From the NCBI GenBank assembly GCA_958451705.1, contig CAUDRD010000009.1:1-14997 (forward strand): a stretch of 14,997 bases of DNA. The letters run 5' to 3'. The position numbers and the translations under genes were made by a program. The notes under the pieces are model-generated. The model did no database searches and was not told the origin of the DNA. It saw only the letters and a list, made by a program, of their open reading frames with translations. The DNA comes from an uncultured Oscillospiraceae bacterium. Lineage in GTDB: Bacteria > Bacillota > Clostridia > Oscillospirales > Acutalibacteraceae. Positions 1 to 7,749 of this stretch are shown piece after piece; position 1 is the stretch's first letter, and each line of letters begins with the position of its first letter.

Positions 1-156
1 TGCAAAAATGTATTTAAGCCAAAGCTTAAATATTTTCTCTTTTCAACGCATACTCCAAAGACACGAAAGCTTACCTGTCCTAAATGCGGCGTTAAGGATT
101 TCTGCATAGAGACAAGCACAAAAAGTGAAAACGTCAGCAGTAAAAGTGATAACTAA
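1..156 (+). CDS. C-terminal part of a small zinc-ribbon-like protein (5' truncated by window edge)
   Basis: Frame 1 is open from the first base to a TAA at 154-156 and encodes 51 residues. Visible cysteines are C1, a CPKCG knuckle at residues 26-30 and C35, an arrangement typical of short zinc-ribbon domains. If the preceding CxxC partner lies just outside the window, this would be a four-cysteine zinc site. The last 15 residues are polar (Ser, Lys, Asn) and look unstructured. The protein converges with the AIM24-family gene across the 172-212 hairpin. I cannot name the family. The coding call rests on the knuckle and uninterrupted frame; the function is unknown. Confidence 0.6.
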   Translation, partial: CKNVFKPKLKYFLFSTHTPKTRKLTCPKCGVKDFCIETSTKSENVSSKSDN

Positions 157-171
157 AAACAGTTAAAAAAG

Positions 172-212
172 CAGCGTCCCCTGCCGGAAAAATCCTGAGC
201 AGGAGGACGCTG
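172..212 (-). terminator. Intrinsic terminator of the AIM24-family gene
   Basis: CAGCGTCC (172-179) plus CCTGC (180-184) pairs with GCAGG (199-203) plus GGACGCTG (205-212). A204 is bulged and the loop is 14 nt. Read on the - strand, the stem runs into CTTTTTTAACTGTTTTT, a good U-tract, so it mainly terminates leftward transcription from the 238-1011 gene. On the + strand only a weak T-rich stretch follows, so termination of the truncated + strand gene is possible but weaker. Confidence 0.8.
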
Positions 213-237
213 TATTATTAGGTGTTTAAATTTTAAG

Positions 238-1011
238 TTATATATTCGGCATATTGGCGCTTGGCATCATGAGAATTTTTCCTGTGCCTCTGTAAACGTT
301 TACGAGTCCTTCACCGGAAGCTGCTGAACCTATTAAAGTTTTTCCCGAACGCTCTACGGTAAAGTTAAGGCCGGCACTCCAGGCAATTGCAAGACTTCCG
401 TCAATTTTAACAACATCATTTTCGAGAGTTATCTCAATAAGCTCCTCTTTCGGGCAGTCAGATTCAATACAGAATACTCCGTTTCCGTTAAGGCTTAGAT
501 TAAATAATCCCTCATTTCCTGCAACAGCTGAAGAAAGGTTATTTCTCATGACCGTTTTATGCTTAAGGCTGGAGTCACAGGCGAGGAAAAGTCCGTCATC
601 AAGCATTACCGAACCGCCCCACTCAGCAGTATCAAGCAAAATAAGATGTTTATATGTAGGCTCTAAAACCAAGGTACCGGTTCCTTTATATTCGGGTTTT
701 ATTGCGGATTCTTTGGTAACGGCTCCGCGGAATGCCTTGGACAGCAAATCGCCTGCGCCTTTAATTCCGGTAGTGGCGTTTACATTTCCTACCGACCACT
801 GCATTGCTCCCGCCTGCACAGTAATACTTGCAACAGAAACATTGCAGATAAGCTGACGCTTTCTGATGTTCATCTTTGAAGAAAAATAAGCGGTTACGGC
901 TCCGCCAGGCATAACGCTCAAATCGCGCTGCCACTCGGCAATGGCAAATGGTCCCTTTTAGTCAATGATTTTTACATCATCGTTGTCGGTAAAATTTGAA
1001 ATTCGGTACAT
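238..1011 (-). pseudogene. AIM24-family protein gene with an in-frame TAA at codon 18
   Basis: The AIM24 family has a beta-rich fold related to the bacterial TIGR00266-type proteins; its biochemical role is not established. The frame begins with ATG at 1011-1009, preceded at 7-nt spacing by GAAAGGAG (1019-1026), and encodes MYRISNFTDNDDVKIID. It then meets TAA at 960-958 and continues in the same frame for 239 codons to the true stop at 238. Family-like segments lie after the break: AGAMQWSVGNVNATTG, EPTYKHLILL, EGLFNLSLNGNG, ENDVVKIDG and EGLVNVYRGTGK. Without the stop the product would be 257 residues, with sequence homologous on both sides of it. A CAA-to-TAA change is the simplest explanation. 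The only nearby restart is TTG at 921-919, which lacks a clear ribosome binding site and would drop the first strand. A sequencing error cannot be excluded. Confidence 0.75.
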
Positions 1012-1018
1012 TTTGTGT

Positions 1019-1026
1019 CTCCTTTC
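1019..1026 (-). promoter_or_regulatory. Ribosome binding site fixing the original AIM24 start
   Basis: On the - strand GAAAGGAG lies 7 nt before the ATG at 1011. This strong site shows that translation was designed to begin upstream of the premature TAA rather than at the TTG at 921. I see no convincing separate promoter in 1012-1089, and no terminator after the upstream phosphatase-family gene, so the two genes may share a transcript. Confidence 0.75.
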
Positions 1027-1089
1027 ATAGTCGAATTTAATCCAATAATTGTATTGAATAAATTTTAAGCTTATGTGTTTTCTTTTATT

Positions 1090-2004
1090 TTAAACAAGAT
1101 TTAAACTTACCGAAAGCGGGAAATGGTCGCTTGGATATACTCCGTCATAAGTGGTCTGTACAACTTTATATTCGTTAACCGTAAATCCTTTTTTTGACAC
1201 CATTACATAATCTATGCAGTCGTTATCGAGGCCTTTTCCCCAGTTCTGGTAAGTTGCGCTTGTCATGGTTTTTTCCGTAAGATATTTTACATCGTCAAAG
1301 TTTTCCACTGCGCTGCGGTATGTTTCGGAATCTTCCTCAGCATTGAAGTCTCCCATAAGCACAGAGGGCATACCGCCGAACTGTTCTATTTTATCAAGAA
1401 CCACTTTTATTCCGTTAATACGGGCTTTATCGCTGACATGGTCAAGATGAGTATTAAATACGGCAAACTGTTTTCCGCTGTCCTTTGCCTCCAAAATAAC
1501 ATAGCTGCAAATACGGTAGCAAGCCGATCCCCAGTCTATACTCATTTCATCAGGGGTTTCCGAAAGCCAGAAAGAGCCTTTATCAACGAGGGTATATAAA
1601 TCTTTTCTGTAGAAAACAGGACAGCCTTCGGCGTTTTTGGAGTTGTCACGGTATGTAATTACGCTGTCATATTCCGGCAGCGATTCGCACAAATAGGGGT
1701 ACTGATATTTTGTACACTCCTGAAAACCGATAATTCCCGGATGCTCCGCCTGAATATTTTTCATAATAAGGTCTGCACGGTAAAACCAGCTTTTCTTGCC
1801 TAAATCGGAGGGATTTATGCATCTGAGATTACAGCTCATCACACGGATTTCACCGTCTTTAAGCTCACTGTCTGCCACGGAGACCTCCATTTTAGACGAT
1901 TTATAATGAGGATAGTAAAACATAAATGTACCTCCAATTGCTAAAAGAACTGCCAAAAGAATTCCAAGGATGCTGAATAAGATAATTTTAACAGATTTTT
2001 TCAT
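1090..2004 (-). CDS. Membrane-anchored endonuclease/exonuclease/phosphatase (EEP) family protein
   Basis: This is a 304-residue protein starting at ATG 2004, where AGAGGTGA sits at good spacing; an upstream ATG at 2034 lies inside the promoter -10 region and is rejected. Residues about 5-30 form one hydrophobic segment, so the enzyme is tethered to, or exported across, the membrane. The EEP metal-phosphoesterase motifs appear in order: SCNLR (N59), GFQE (E96), NTHLDH (185-189), MGDFN (D219, N221), CIDYVM (D265) and SDHF (D293, H294). Family members cleave phosphodiester or phosphomonoester bonds in nucleic acids, phosphoinositides or sphingomyelin; the substrate cannot be told from sequence here. 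It has its own promoter after the argF terminator and may be cotranscribed with the broken AIM24 gene. Confidence 0.88.
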   Translation of the reverse strand: MKKSVKIILFSILGILLAVLLAIGGTFMFYYPHYKSSKMEVSVADSELKDGEIRVMSCNLRCINPSDLGKKSWFYRADLIMKNIQAEHPGIIGFQECTKYQYPYLCESLPEYDSVITYRDNSKNAEGCPVFYRKDLYTLVDKGSFWLSETPDEMSIDWGSACYRICSYVILEAKDSGKQFAVFNTHLDHVSDKARINGIKVVLDKIEQFGGMPSVLMGDFNAEEDSETYRSAVENFDDVKYLTEKTMTSATYQNWGKGLDNDCIDYVMVSKKGFTVNEYKVVQTTYDGVYPSDHFPLSVSLNLV

Positions 2005-2024
2005 ATAATCACCTCTCTTTTGAC

Positions 2025-2053
2025 TATATATCACAAATCTGTCAAAAGGTCAA
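2025..2053 (-). promoter_or_regulatory. Sigma-A-type promoter for the EEP-family gene
   Basis: On the - strand a -35 TTGACC (2053-2048) and a -10 TATATA (2030-2025) are separated by exactly 17 bp. The predicted start of transcription is about 2018, leaving a short leader that holds only the ribosome binding site. It lies just after the argF terminator, so this gene is a separate transcription unit. Confidence 0.75.
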
Positions 2054-2083
2054 CGGATTTTCAAAATATTACTAAAAAATTAA

Positions 2084-2101
2084 GGACGGCAAAAGCCGTC
2101 C
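2084..2101 (-). terminator. Intrinsic terminator ending the arginine operon
   Basis: GGACGGC (2084-2090), a 4-nt loop and GCCGTCC (2095-2101) form a perfect 7-bp GC-rich stem. On the - strand it is followed by TTAATTTTTTAG. It lies 36 bp after the argF stop. On the + strand it is followed by TTTTGTGG, so it may also stop antisense transcription. Confidence 0.88.
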
Positions 2102-2136
2102 TTTTGTGGTTATATATAAATCTGGTAAAGTTTTAC

Positions 2137-3045
2137 TCAGTCTTCCATGAGCTTTACAAGAACTGCTTTCTGAGCATGAAGTCTGTTTTCAGCCTCATCG
2201 AAAATCTCATCTGCATGGGCTTCAAAAACTTCAGCGGTGATCTCCTCACCTCTGTGAGCCGGCAAGCAGTGCTGTACCATGCAGTCATCCTTGGCCACCG
2301 AGAGAACATCGTCGTTTACCTGATAAACTCCCTCAAAGGCCTTACGGCGCTGCTGTGCTTCGCCCTCCTGACCCATTGATGACCAAACGTCCGTAAAGAT
2401 AACGTCTGCATCCTTAGCGGCCTCTTTGGGATCACGGCAAAGAGTGAAGTTTCCTGTAGGAACAGCGTAATCAAGTACATCCTTGTGGGGCTCGTAACCT
2501 TCAGGACAGGCAACGCTTACAGTCATTCCTGTTTTAAGTCCGCCTACGATAAGAGAGTTTGCCATATTGTTACCGTCGCCTATATAGCACATTTTAAGGC
2601 CTTCAAGTTTGCCCTTATGCTCTCTTACAGTGAGAAGGTCTGCAAGAACCTGGCAGGGATGACAGAAATCCGTAAGACCGTTAATAACGGGAATTGAACC
2701 GTATTTTGCAAGGTTTTCAACTTCGCTCTGCTCAAAGGTTCTTATCATAATTCCGTCGATGTACCTTGAAAGTACCCTGGCAGTATCCTCAACAGGCTCA
2801 CCTCTGCCAATCTGAAGATCGGAGGCGCTGAGGAAAAGTGCATATCCGCCAAGCTGATACATACCTGTCTCAAAGGAAACACGGGTTCTTGTGGAAGCCT
2901 TCTGGAAAATCATACCTAAAGTTTTACCTTCAAGGCGGTGGTGCTTGATGCCGTTTTTCTGCTCATATTTAAGCTGGTCGGCAAGATTTAAAAGCTCGGT
3001 TATTTCCTCAGTTGTAAGGTCGAGCATTTTAAGAAGATGCTTCAT
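2137..3045 (-). CDS. argF: Ornithine carbamoyltransferase
   Basis: It condenses ornithine with carbamoyl phosphate to give citrulline in the cytoplasm. The 302-residue length is usual for the family. The carbamoyl phosphate loop STRTR is at 51-55 and HPCQ at 129-132. The ornithine-binding DVWSSMG segment and the HCLPAHRGEE motif lie in the C-terminal half. DVWSSMG and HCLPAHRG argue for OTCase rather than putrescine or N-acetylornithine transcarbamylases. The start ATG at 3045 follows GAAAGGAC. This is the last gene of the operon, 15 bp after argD, and is followed by the 2084-2101 terminator. The name argF is used for the anabolic enzyme because it sits in a biosynthetic operon; no arcA or arcC is nearby. 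Confidence 0.97.
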   Translation of the reverse strand: MKHLLKMLDLTTEEITELLNLADQLKYEQKNGIKHHRLEGKTLGMIFQKASTRTRVSFETGMYQLGGYALFLSASDLQIGRGEPVEDTARVLSRYIDGIMIRTFEQSEVENLAKYGSIPVINGLTDFCHPCQVLADLLTVREHKGKLEGLKMCYIGDGNNMANSLIVGGLKTGMTVSVACPEGYEPHKDVLDYAVPTGNFTLCRDPKEAAKDADVIFTDVWSSMGQEGEAQQRRKAFEGVYQVNDDVLSVAKDDCMVQHCLPAHRGEEITAEVFEAHADEIFDEAENRLHAQKAVLVKLMED

Positions 3046-3060
3046 TATAAATCAGTCCTT

Positions 3061-4236
3061 TCAGTTGTTTTCTATTACGTTTTTGAGTATTGCCATACCC
3101 TCATCAATTTCGTCATATGTTATTACAAGAGGCGGAAGGAAACGAAGAAGAGTTTTTGCAGTTAAAACGAGAAGTCCCTTTTCAACGCACTTTGCCGCAA
3201 TATCGGCAGCGGTGCCCTTTTGAAGCTCTGCACCCAGCATAAGTCCCTCGCCTCTTACGGACTTGATTCCGTCGATTTTGAGAAGCTGAGATTTAAAATA
3301 TTCTCCCTTTGCCTTTACTTTAGTGAGAAATTCAGGGGTAAGTCTGTCGAGAACCTGTAAAGCTCCGGCACATACTACGGGATTAGCTCCGAAAGTGGTT
3401 CCGTGAGTTCCCTTTGTAAGAACGTCGGCACATTTTTCACCGGCAAGGCAGGCTCCTATGGGAAGCCCTCCGCCGAGGCCCTTGGCACTTGTAAGAATAT
3501 CCGGTTTTACTCCGAAATACTCCCATGCGTAAAGCTTTCCGGTTCTGCCGACGCCTGTCTGTACCTCGTCAAATATAAGCAGAATATCCTTTTCTTTTAA
3601 AAACTCCGCAGCGGCTTTGACGTATTCCTTATCAAGGGGCATTACTCCGCCCTCCCCCTGTATGGGCTCCATTACAACGGCGCATACTGTATCGTCAACA
3701 GCCTCTTTGAGAGCTTCAATATCATTTGCCTCAGCATATGCGAAGCCATCGGGGAACGGGAAAAAGTAATTATGGAAAACAGCCTGACCCGTTGCCGCAA
3801 GAGTTGCCATAGTTCTGCCATGGAAAGAGTTTACAAGAGTAATGACCTTTCCTCTGCCTTCGCCGTAGCGGTCGAAGCTGTATTTTCTCGCAATTTTAAT
3901 GGCACATTCGTTGGACTCTGCTCCGGAATTGCAGAAGAGCACCTTTGAAAAGCCAGCCATCTCACAGAGCTTTTCCGCAAGAAGGGCAGAAGGCTCGTTA
4001 TAATAAAGGTTAGAAATGTGCTGAAGCTTTGCCGCCTGTCCTGCAACGGCGTCAACCCATGCCGCATCTCCGTAGCCTAAGGAGTTTACTCCGATTCCGC
4101 TTGTAAAATCTATATATTTCTTTCCTTCACCGTCCGTAAGGGTCGCACTCTTTCCCTTTTCGGGGGCAGCGTTAAACCTGCCGTAAGTGGCCATAAAGTA
4201 TTTATCCGCTTTTGCCTTTATTGTTTCAAAATCCAT
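3061..4236 (-). CDS. argD: Acetylornithine aminotransferase
   Basis: It is a class III PLP aminotransferase that converts N-acetylglutamate semialdehyde plus glutamate into N-acetylornithine and 2-oxoglutarate. The protein has 391 residues. Visible landmarks are the phosphate-binding NSGAESNE (103-110), FHGRT (138-142), the cofactor aspartate in IFDEVQTGVGRTG (D223) and the Schiff-base lysine K252 in TSAKGLGGG. The start ATG at 4236 follows AAAAAGGAC. It lies 21 bp after argB and 15 bp before argF. Related class III enzymes such as ornithine or succinylornithine aminotransferase are possible by sequence alone, but the operon makes ArgD the clear call. Confidence 0.96.
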   Translation of the reverse strand: MDFETIKAKADKYFMATYGRFNAAPEKGKSATLTDGEGKKYIDFTSGIGVNSLGYGDAAWVDAVAGQAAKLQHISNLYYNEPSALLAEKLCEMAGFSKVLFCNSGAESNECAIKIARKYSFDRYGEGRGKVITLVNSFHGRTMATLAATGQAVFHNYFFPFPDGFAYAEANDIEALKEAVDDTVCAVVMEPIQGEGGVMPLDKEYVKAAAEFLKEKDILLIFDEVQTGVGRTGKLYAWEYFGVKPDILTSAKGLGGGLPIGACLAGEKCADVLTKGTHGTTFGANPVVCAGALQVLDRLTPEFLTKVKAKGEYFKSQLLKIDGIKSVRGEGLMLGAELQKGTAADIAAKCVEKGLLVLTAKTLLRFLPPLVITYDEIDEGMAILKNVIENN

Positions 4237-4257
4237 TTTATCAAGTCCTTTTTATCA

Positions 4258-5118
4258 TTAAAGGAACATCGTTCCTATACCTTCATCGGTAAGCATTTCC
4301 ATAAGTATTGAATGGGGTATACGGCCGTCGATAATATGAGCCCTGTGAACGCCTCTTCTGACAGCCTCCACACAGCAGTCGATTTTAGGAATCATGCCGC
4401 CGCAGATAACCCCCTGGTTTTTAAGAGCCTGCACTTCACTTACGTTTACCACTGAAATAAGGGTGCTCTCGTCGTCTTTATCTCTTAAAAGGCCTCTTAC
4501 ATCGGTCATCAAAAGAAGCTTCTCCGCATGAAGGGCAGAGGCGATTTTTGCCGCAGCAGTATCTGCGTTTATGTTGTAAACCTCGCCGTTAGGTCCTCCG
4601 GCAACAGTAGAAATAACCGGTATATATCCCTTTGAAATAACGTCCGTCACAGGAGTTACGTCAACGTCGGTGATTTCACCTACAAAACCAAGCTCACCTT
4701 CACCAAGCTGCTTCGCCTTTAAAAGTCCTGCATCAAGTCCGCAAAGGCCGATAGCCTTGCCCTTGTGGGCTCCCAAAAGCTGTACCAGGCTCTTATTAAC
4801 TTTACCGGCAAGAACCATCTGAACAATATCAACAGTCTCTTCATCTGTATATCTCAGACCGTTTACGAACTTGCTCTCCTTGCCGATTTTCTTAAGCATA
4901 TCGCTTATTTCGGGGCCGCCGCCGTGGACAAGCACCACATTTATGCCTACAAGGGAGAGAAGAACTATATCCGTCATAACGGCATCTTTAAGCTCTTCGT
5001 TAATCATTGCGTTTCCGCCGTACTTTATTACGATTGTCTTGTTGTAGTATTTTTGAATATAGGGCAAAGCCTGCACAAGGACATTTGCCCTGTCACGATT
5101 TTCTATATTTTCCAGCAT
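4258..5118 (-). CDS. argB: Acetylglutamate kinase
   Basis: It phosphorylates N-acetylglutamate with ATP, usually the controlled step of the pathway. The protein has 286 residues. KYGGNAM (32-38) and VHGGGPEIS (64-72) are the glycine-rich nucleotide and substrate loops, and NADTAAAKIA is the conserved C-lobe segment. A helix-forming stretch of about 25 residues precedes the kinase core (residues 8-24). In known kinases this N-terminal helix is the mark of the hexameric, arginine-inhibited form, whereas E. coli-type arginine-insensitive kinases lack it. This fits the presence of argJ. Feedback inhibition is inferred, not shown. It starts 29 bp after argJ behind a modest GGCGGGTG site. Confidence 0.96.
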   Translation of the reverse strand: MLENIENRDRANVLVQALPYIQKYYNKTIVIKYGGNAMINEELKDAVMTDIVLLSLVGINVVLVHGGGPEISDMLKKIGKESKFVNGLRYTDEETVDIVQMVLAGKVNKSLVQLLGAHKGKAIGLCGLDAGLLKAKQLGEGELGFVGEITDVDVTPVTDVISKGYIPVISTVAGGPNGEVYNINADTAAAKIASALHAEKLLLMTDVRGLLRDKDDESTLISVVNVSEVQALKNQGVICGGMIPKIDCCVEAVRRGVHRAHIIDGRIPHSILMEMLTDEGIGTMFL

Positions 5119-5147
5119 CTTAACACCCGCCTGAATTTATATCCTGA

Positions 5148-6365
5148 TTAAGTTCTGTAATCTCCGTTAATTTTAACGTAATCATAAGTAAGGTCGCATC
5201 CGTAAGCACAGGCCTCAGCCTCACCGTCTTTGAGGGTTACATCTATTGTGATTTCGTCCTCCGAAAGAACCTTTTTGGCAATCTCCTCGCTGAATTCTAT
5301 ACCTGCACCCATGCGGCATACTTCGCACTCACCTGCACAAGATTTAAAGGAAACTCCAGCCTTTGTAACATCTATATCCGCTCCGCAGTAGCCCATAGCA
5401 CACAGAACTCGTCCCCAGTTAGCGTCGGAACCGAACATTGCCGCTTTTACAAGGGCGGAACATATTACGCTTTTAGCTACCTTTTTAGCTGTTTCCTTAT
5501 CCTTTGCGCCTTTAACTGAGCACATTACAAGCTTTGTAGCGCCTTCTCCGTCCTTTGCCATAGCTCTTGCAAGGCTTATGCAGATATCTTTGAGAGCATC
5601 GGCAAATATTTTGAAGCTTTCGTTTTCGCTATCTATATACTCATTTTCGCAAAGACCGGAAGCCAGTACACAGACTGTATCGTTTGTAGAGGTATCGCCG
5701 TCAACGCTGAGCATATTGAAGCTGTCGGAAACCGCCGCCTTAAGGGCTTTCTGAAGCATTTGAGAGGAAATATTGCAGTCGGTGGTTATAAAGCCCAGCA
5801 TTGTTGCCATATTGGGATGTATCATACCTGAGCCCTTTGAAATTGCGCCGATTCTGCATTCCTTGCCATTAAGCTCAAAAGATACGGCAAACTCTTTTTT
5901 TACTGTATCGGTAGTCATAATGGCCTGAGCCGCACTGTCAGAGCCGTTTTCGGAAAGTCCCTTTACAAGCTCATCCATGCCGTTTTGAATAGGTTCGAGG
6001 CTAAGAGGCTGACCTATAACGCCTGTTGAAGCAACTACCATGTTTTCCGGGGAAATACCCAAAGCATCGGCTGCTATTTTGCCCATACCAACGGCTTTTT
6101 CCATTCCGTCGGCATTGCAGGTATTGGCAATACCGCTGTTGCAGACAATTGCCTGAGCCTTGCCATCTTTAAGATTTTCCTTAGTAAGTGTTACGGGAGC
6201 TCCGCACACAAGGTTCTGAGTGTAAACACCTGCTGCCGTACACTCTTTTTCGCAGTAAATAAGGGCAAGGTCCTTTTTTGATTTATTCCTTCTTATTCCG
6301 CAGTGTATGCCGTTAGCCTTAAAGCCTTTCGGAGCGGTAACACCGCCGTTTATGTATTTAATCAT
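5148..6365 (-). CDS. argJ: Glutamate N-acetyltransferase / bifunctional ornithine acetyltransferase
   Basis: It transfers the acetyl group from N-acetylornithine to glutamate, releasing ornithine and recycling the acetyl group. Bifunctional members also use acetyl-CoA. The protein has 405 residues. It carries the self-cleavage motif at HPNMATMLGF, where the chain is cut before T188 to create the catalytic nucleophile. The oxyanion-hole STG lies at 113-115 and the C-terminus ends in KINGDYRT, all typical. No argA or argE is in the window, so ArgJ may be bifunctional here, but this cannot be decided from sequence. The start ATG at 6365 has only a weak ribosome binding site (GGATG some distance upstream), so translation may be coupled to the preceding small gene, whose stop lies 28 bp upstream. 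Confidence 0.96.
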   Translation of the reverse strand: MIKYINGGVTAPKGFKANGIHCGIRRNKSKKDLALIYCEKECTAAGVYTQNLVCGAPVTLTKENLKDGKAQAIVCNSGIANTCNADGMEKAVGMGKIAADALGISPENMVVASTGVIGQPLSLEPIQNGMDELVKGLSENGSDSAAQAIMTTDTVKKEFAVSFELNGKECRIGAISKGSGMIHPNMATMLGFITTDCNISSQMLQKALKAAVSDSFNMLSVDGDTSTNDTVCVLASGLCENEYIDSENESFKIFADALKDICISLARAMAKDGEGATKLVMCSVKGAKDKETAKKVAKSVICSALVKAAMFGSDANWGRVLCAMGYCGADIDVTKAGVSFKSCAGECEVCRMGAGIEFSEEIAKKVLSEDEITIDVTLKDGEAEACAYGCDLTYDYVKINGDYRT

Positions 6366-6393
6366 CTTTATTTCACATCCGTTCGCCTTAAAA

Positions 6394-6684
6394 TCAGTCT
6401 TTCTTTTTACGGGTGAGGGCCAGAGAGCCGAAACCGCTTATTATAGCCATATAAAAGCCAAGGTCGTAGAAGAATCCAGTGTTGTTCACCTCGTAAATTC
6501 TCGCATCGGTAAAAATTGACAGCACAAGGGAAATAGGAGCAATCCAGCCGTGCCATATACCGCTGAAAAATCCTGCCGGAGTATCAGAAGGAACATTTGA
6601 GGGTATGCAGCCGGTAAGCATAACAAAAAGCATCACTGCCGCTATAACAGCCCAACCTATTTTTACTATCCTTTTACCGTTCAT
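6394..6684 (-). CDS. Small membrane or lipoprotein-like protein of unknown function inside the arg operon
   Basis: This 96-residue protein starts at ATG 6684 after AAAGGTGG. Residues 7-25 are hydrophobic and end in LTGC (C26), which fits a lipobox, so the protein may be processed and lipidated at C26. Two more apolar stretches follow, around 43-58 (IWHGWIAPISLVLSIF) and 71-91 (ending GSLALTRKKKD). The lysine-rich end suggests a cytoplasmic C-terminus. It may equally be a plain multi-pass protein that keeps its first segment. The IWHGWIAP and RIYEVNN segments look conserved-family-like, but I know no function. It lies 25 bp after argC and 28 bp before argJ on the same strand, so it is cotranscribed with arginine synthesis genes. 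A role in transport or in sensing is only a guess. Confidence 0.85.
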   Translation of the reverse strand: MNGKRIVKIGWAVIAAVMLFVMLTGCIPSNVPSDTPAGFFSGIWHGWIAPISLVLSIFTDARIYEVNNTGFFYDLGFYMAIISGFGSLALTRKKKD

Positions 6685-6708
6685 ATAAAACCACCTTTCC
6701 CTTAAGGC

Positions 6709-7743
6709 TTAAAAGGAGGTGGGAACCATTGTAAGACCTGTTTTTTCGGGAAGGGAGAAAAGTATATTCATGTTCTGTATTGCCTGACCGGCAGCTCCCT
6801 TAACCATATTGTCTATTGCGCTTACAATTATAAGGGTATCAGTTCTCGAATCCATGTGAAGAGATATATCGCAGAAGTTACTGCACTTGACGTTTCTCAG
6901 GTTTGCAACTTTGCCCTCTGCCATAACTCTTACAAAATATTCGTTCCCGTAGGCTTCCTCATAAGCCTTTCTTATTTCTTCCATTGTAACACCTTTTGCA
7001 AGATGTGCATAGATTGTGGAAACAATTCCCCTGTTTACGGGAAGAAGATGAGGCACAAAGAGCACTTTAAGGTCAGTTCCTGAAATTTTTGAAAGAGTCT
7101 GCTCAATTTCGGGAGTGTGACGGTGAGCGGCGATTTTATAAGGAGAAAACGCCTCGTTGCAGGAGGGATAATGGGTTGTTTCGGAAAGTCCTCTGCCCGC
7201 ACCCGTAACACCTGACTTGGAGTCGATTATAATGCCGTCGGTGCTGACAAATCCGTTTTTAAGAGCCGGATAAAGTCCCAGAGCTATACTTGTGGGATAG
7301 CAGCCGGGGTTTGCGATAACGTCTGTTTTAGCTATGTCCTCTCTGAAAAGCTCCGGCAGACCGTACACTGCTTTTTCATGGAGGTCATGGCAGATGTAAC
7401 TTCCTCCGTACCACTCTTTGTAGTCGTCTTCGCTTTCGAGTCTAAAATCAGCGCCTAAATCTATGAATTTTACGTTCTTTTTGCTGCATTTTTCCGCAAA
7501 CTCCTGTGAGATTCCGTGCTGAACACAGGCAAAAACTATGTCGCTTGAGTCGATAACGGTATCTGCATCGGTGCAGACCATATCGCACACACCGTAAAGG
7601 GACGGATAAACATCGCTGATAGGTTTACCCTCAAAGCTGACGGAACACACTCCGGAAATTTCAGCTTCCGGATGATTTATAAGTATGCGTACAAGCTCTG
7701 CCCCCGCATAGCCTGTAGCGCCGATTATTCCTGCCTTTATCAT
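6709..7743 (-). CDS. argC: N-acetyl-gamma-glutamyl-phosphate reductase
   Basis: It reduces N-acetylglutamyl phosphate to the semialdehyde with NADPH. The protein has 344 residues, usual for the short bacterial form. The N-terminal GATGYAGAEL (8-17) is the dinucleotide-binding loop. The catalytic cysteine is C148 in NPGCYPT, and AAHRHTPEIEQ carries the conserved histidine region. The start ATG at 7743 is preceded by AAAGGAC lying over the last codons of argH, so the gap is only 6 bp and the two are likely translationally coupled. Together with argB, argD and argJ it makes ornithine. Confidence 0.97.
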   Translation of the reverse strand: MIKAGIIGATGYAGAELVRILINHPEAEISGVCSVSFEGKPISDVYPSLYGVCDMVCTDADTVIDSSDIVFACVQHGISQEFAEKCSKKNVKFIDLGADFRLESEDDYKEWYGGSYICHDLHEKAVYGLPELFREDIAKTDVIANPGCYPTSIALGLYPALKNGFVSTDGIIIDSKSGVTGAGRGLSETTHYPSCNEAFSPYKIAAHRHTPEIEQTLSKISGTDLKVLFVPHLLPVNRGIVSTIYAHLAKGVTMEEIRKAYEEAYGNEYFVRVMAEGKVANLRNVKCSNFCDISLHMDSRTDTLIIVSAIDNMVKGAAGQAIQNMNILFSLPEKTGLTMVPTSF

Positions 7744-7749
7744 TTAAAA

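Noticed and set aside
958..960. TAA read as glutamine (stop-codon reassignment)
   Set aside because: TAA is used as the normal stop of argG, argC, rpe, mecA, rnfD and others in the same window, so the code is standard; a nonsense change is the simpler reading.
4765..5151. Open frame on the + strand inside argB
   Set aside because: It lies wholly antisense to a well-supported argB, with no family-like motifs.
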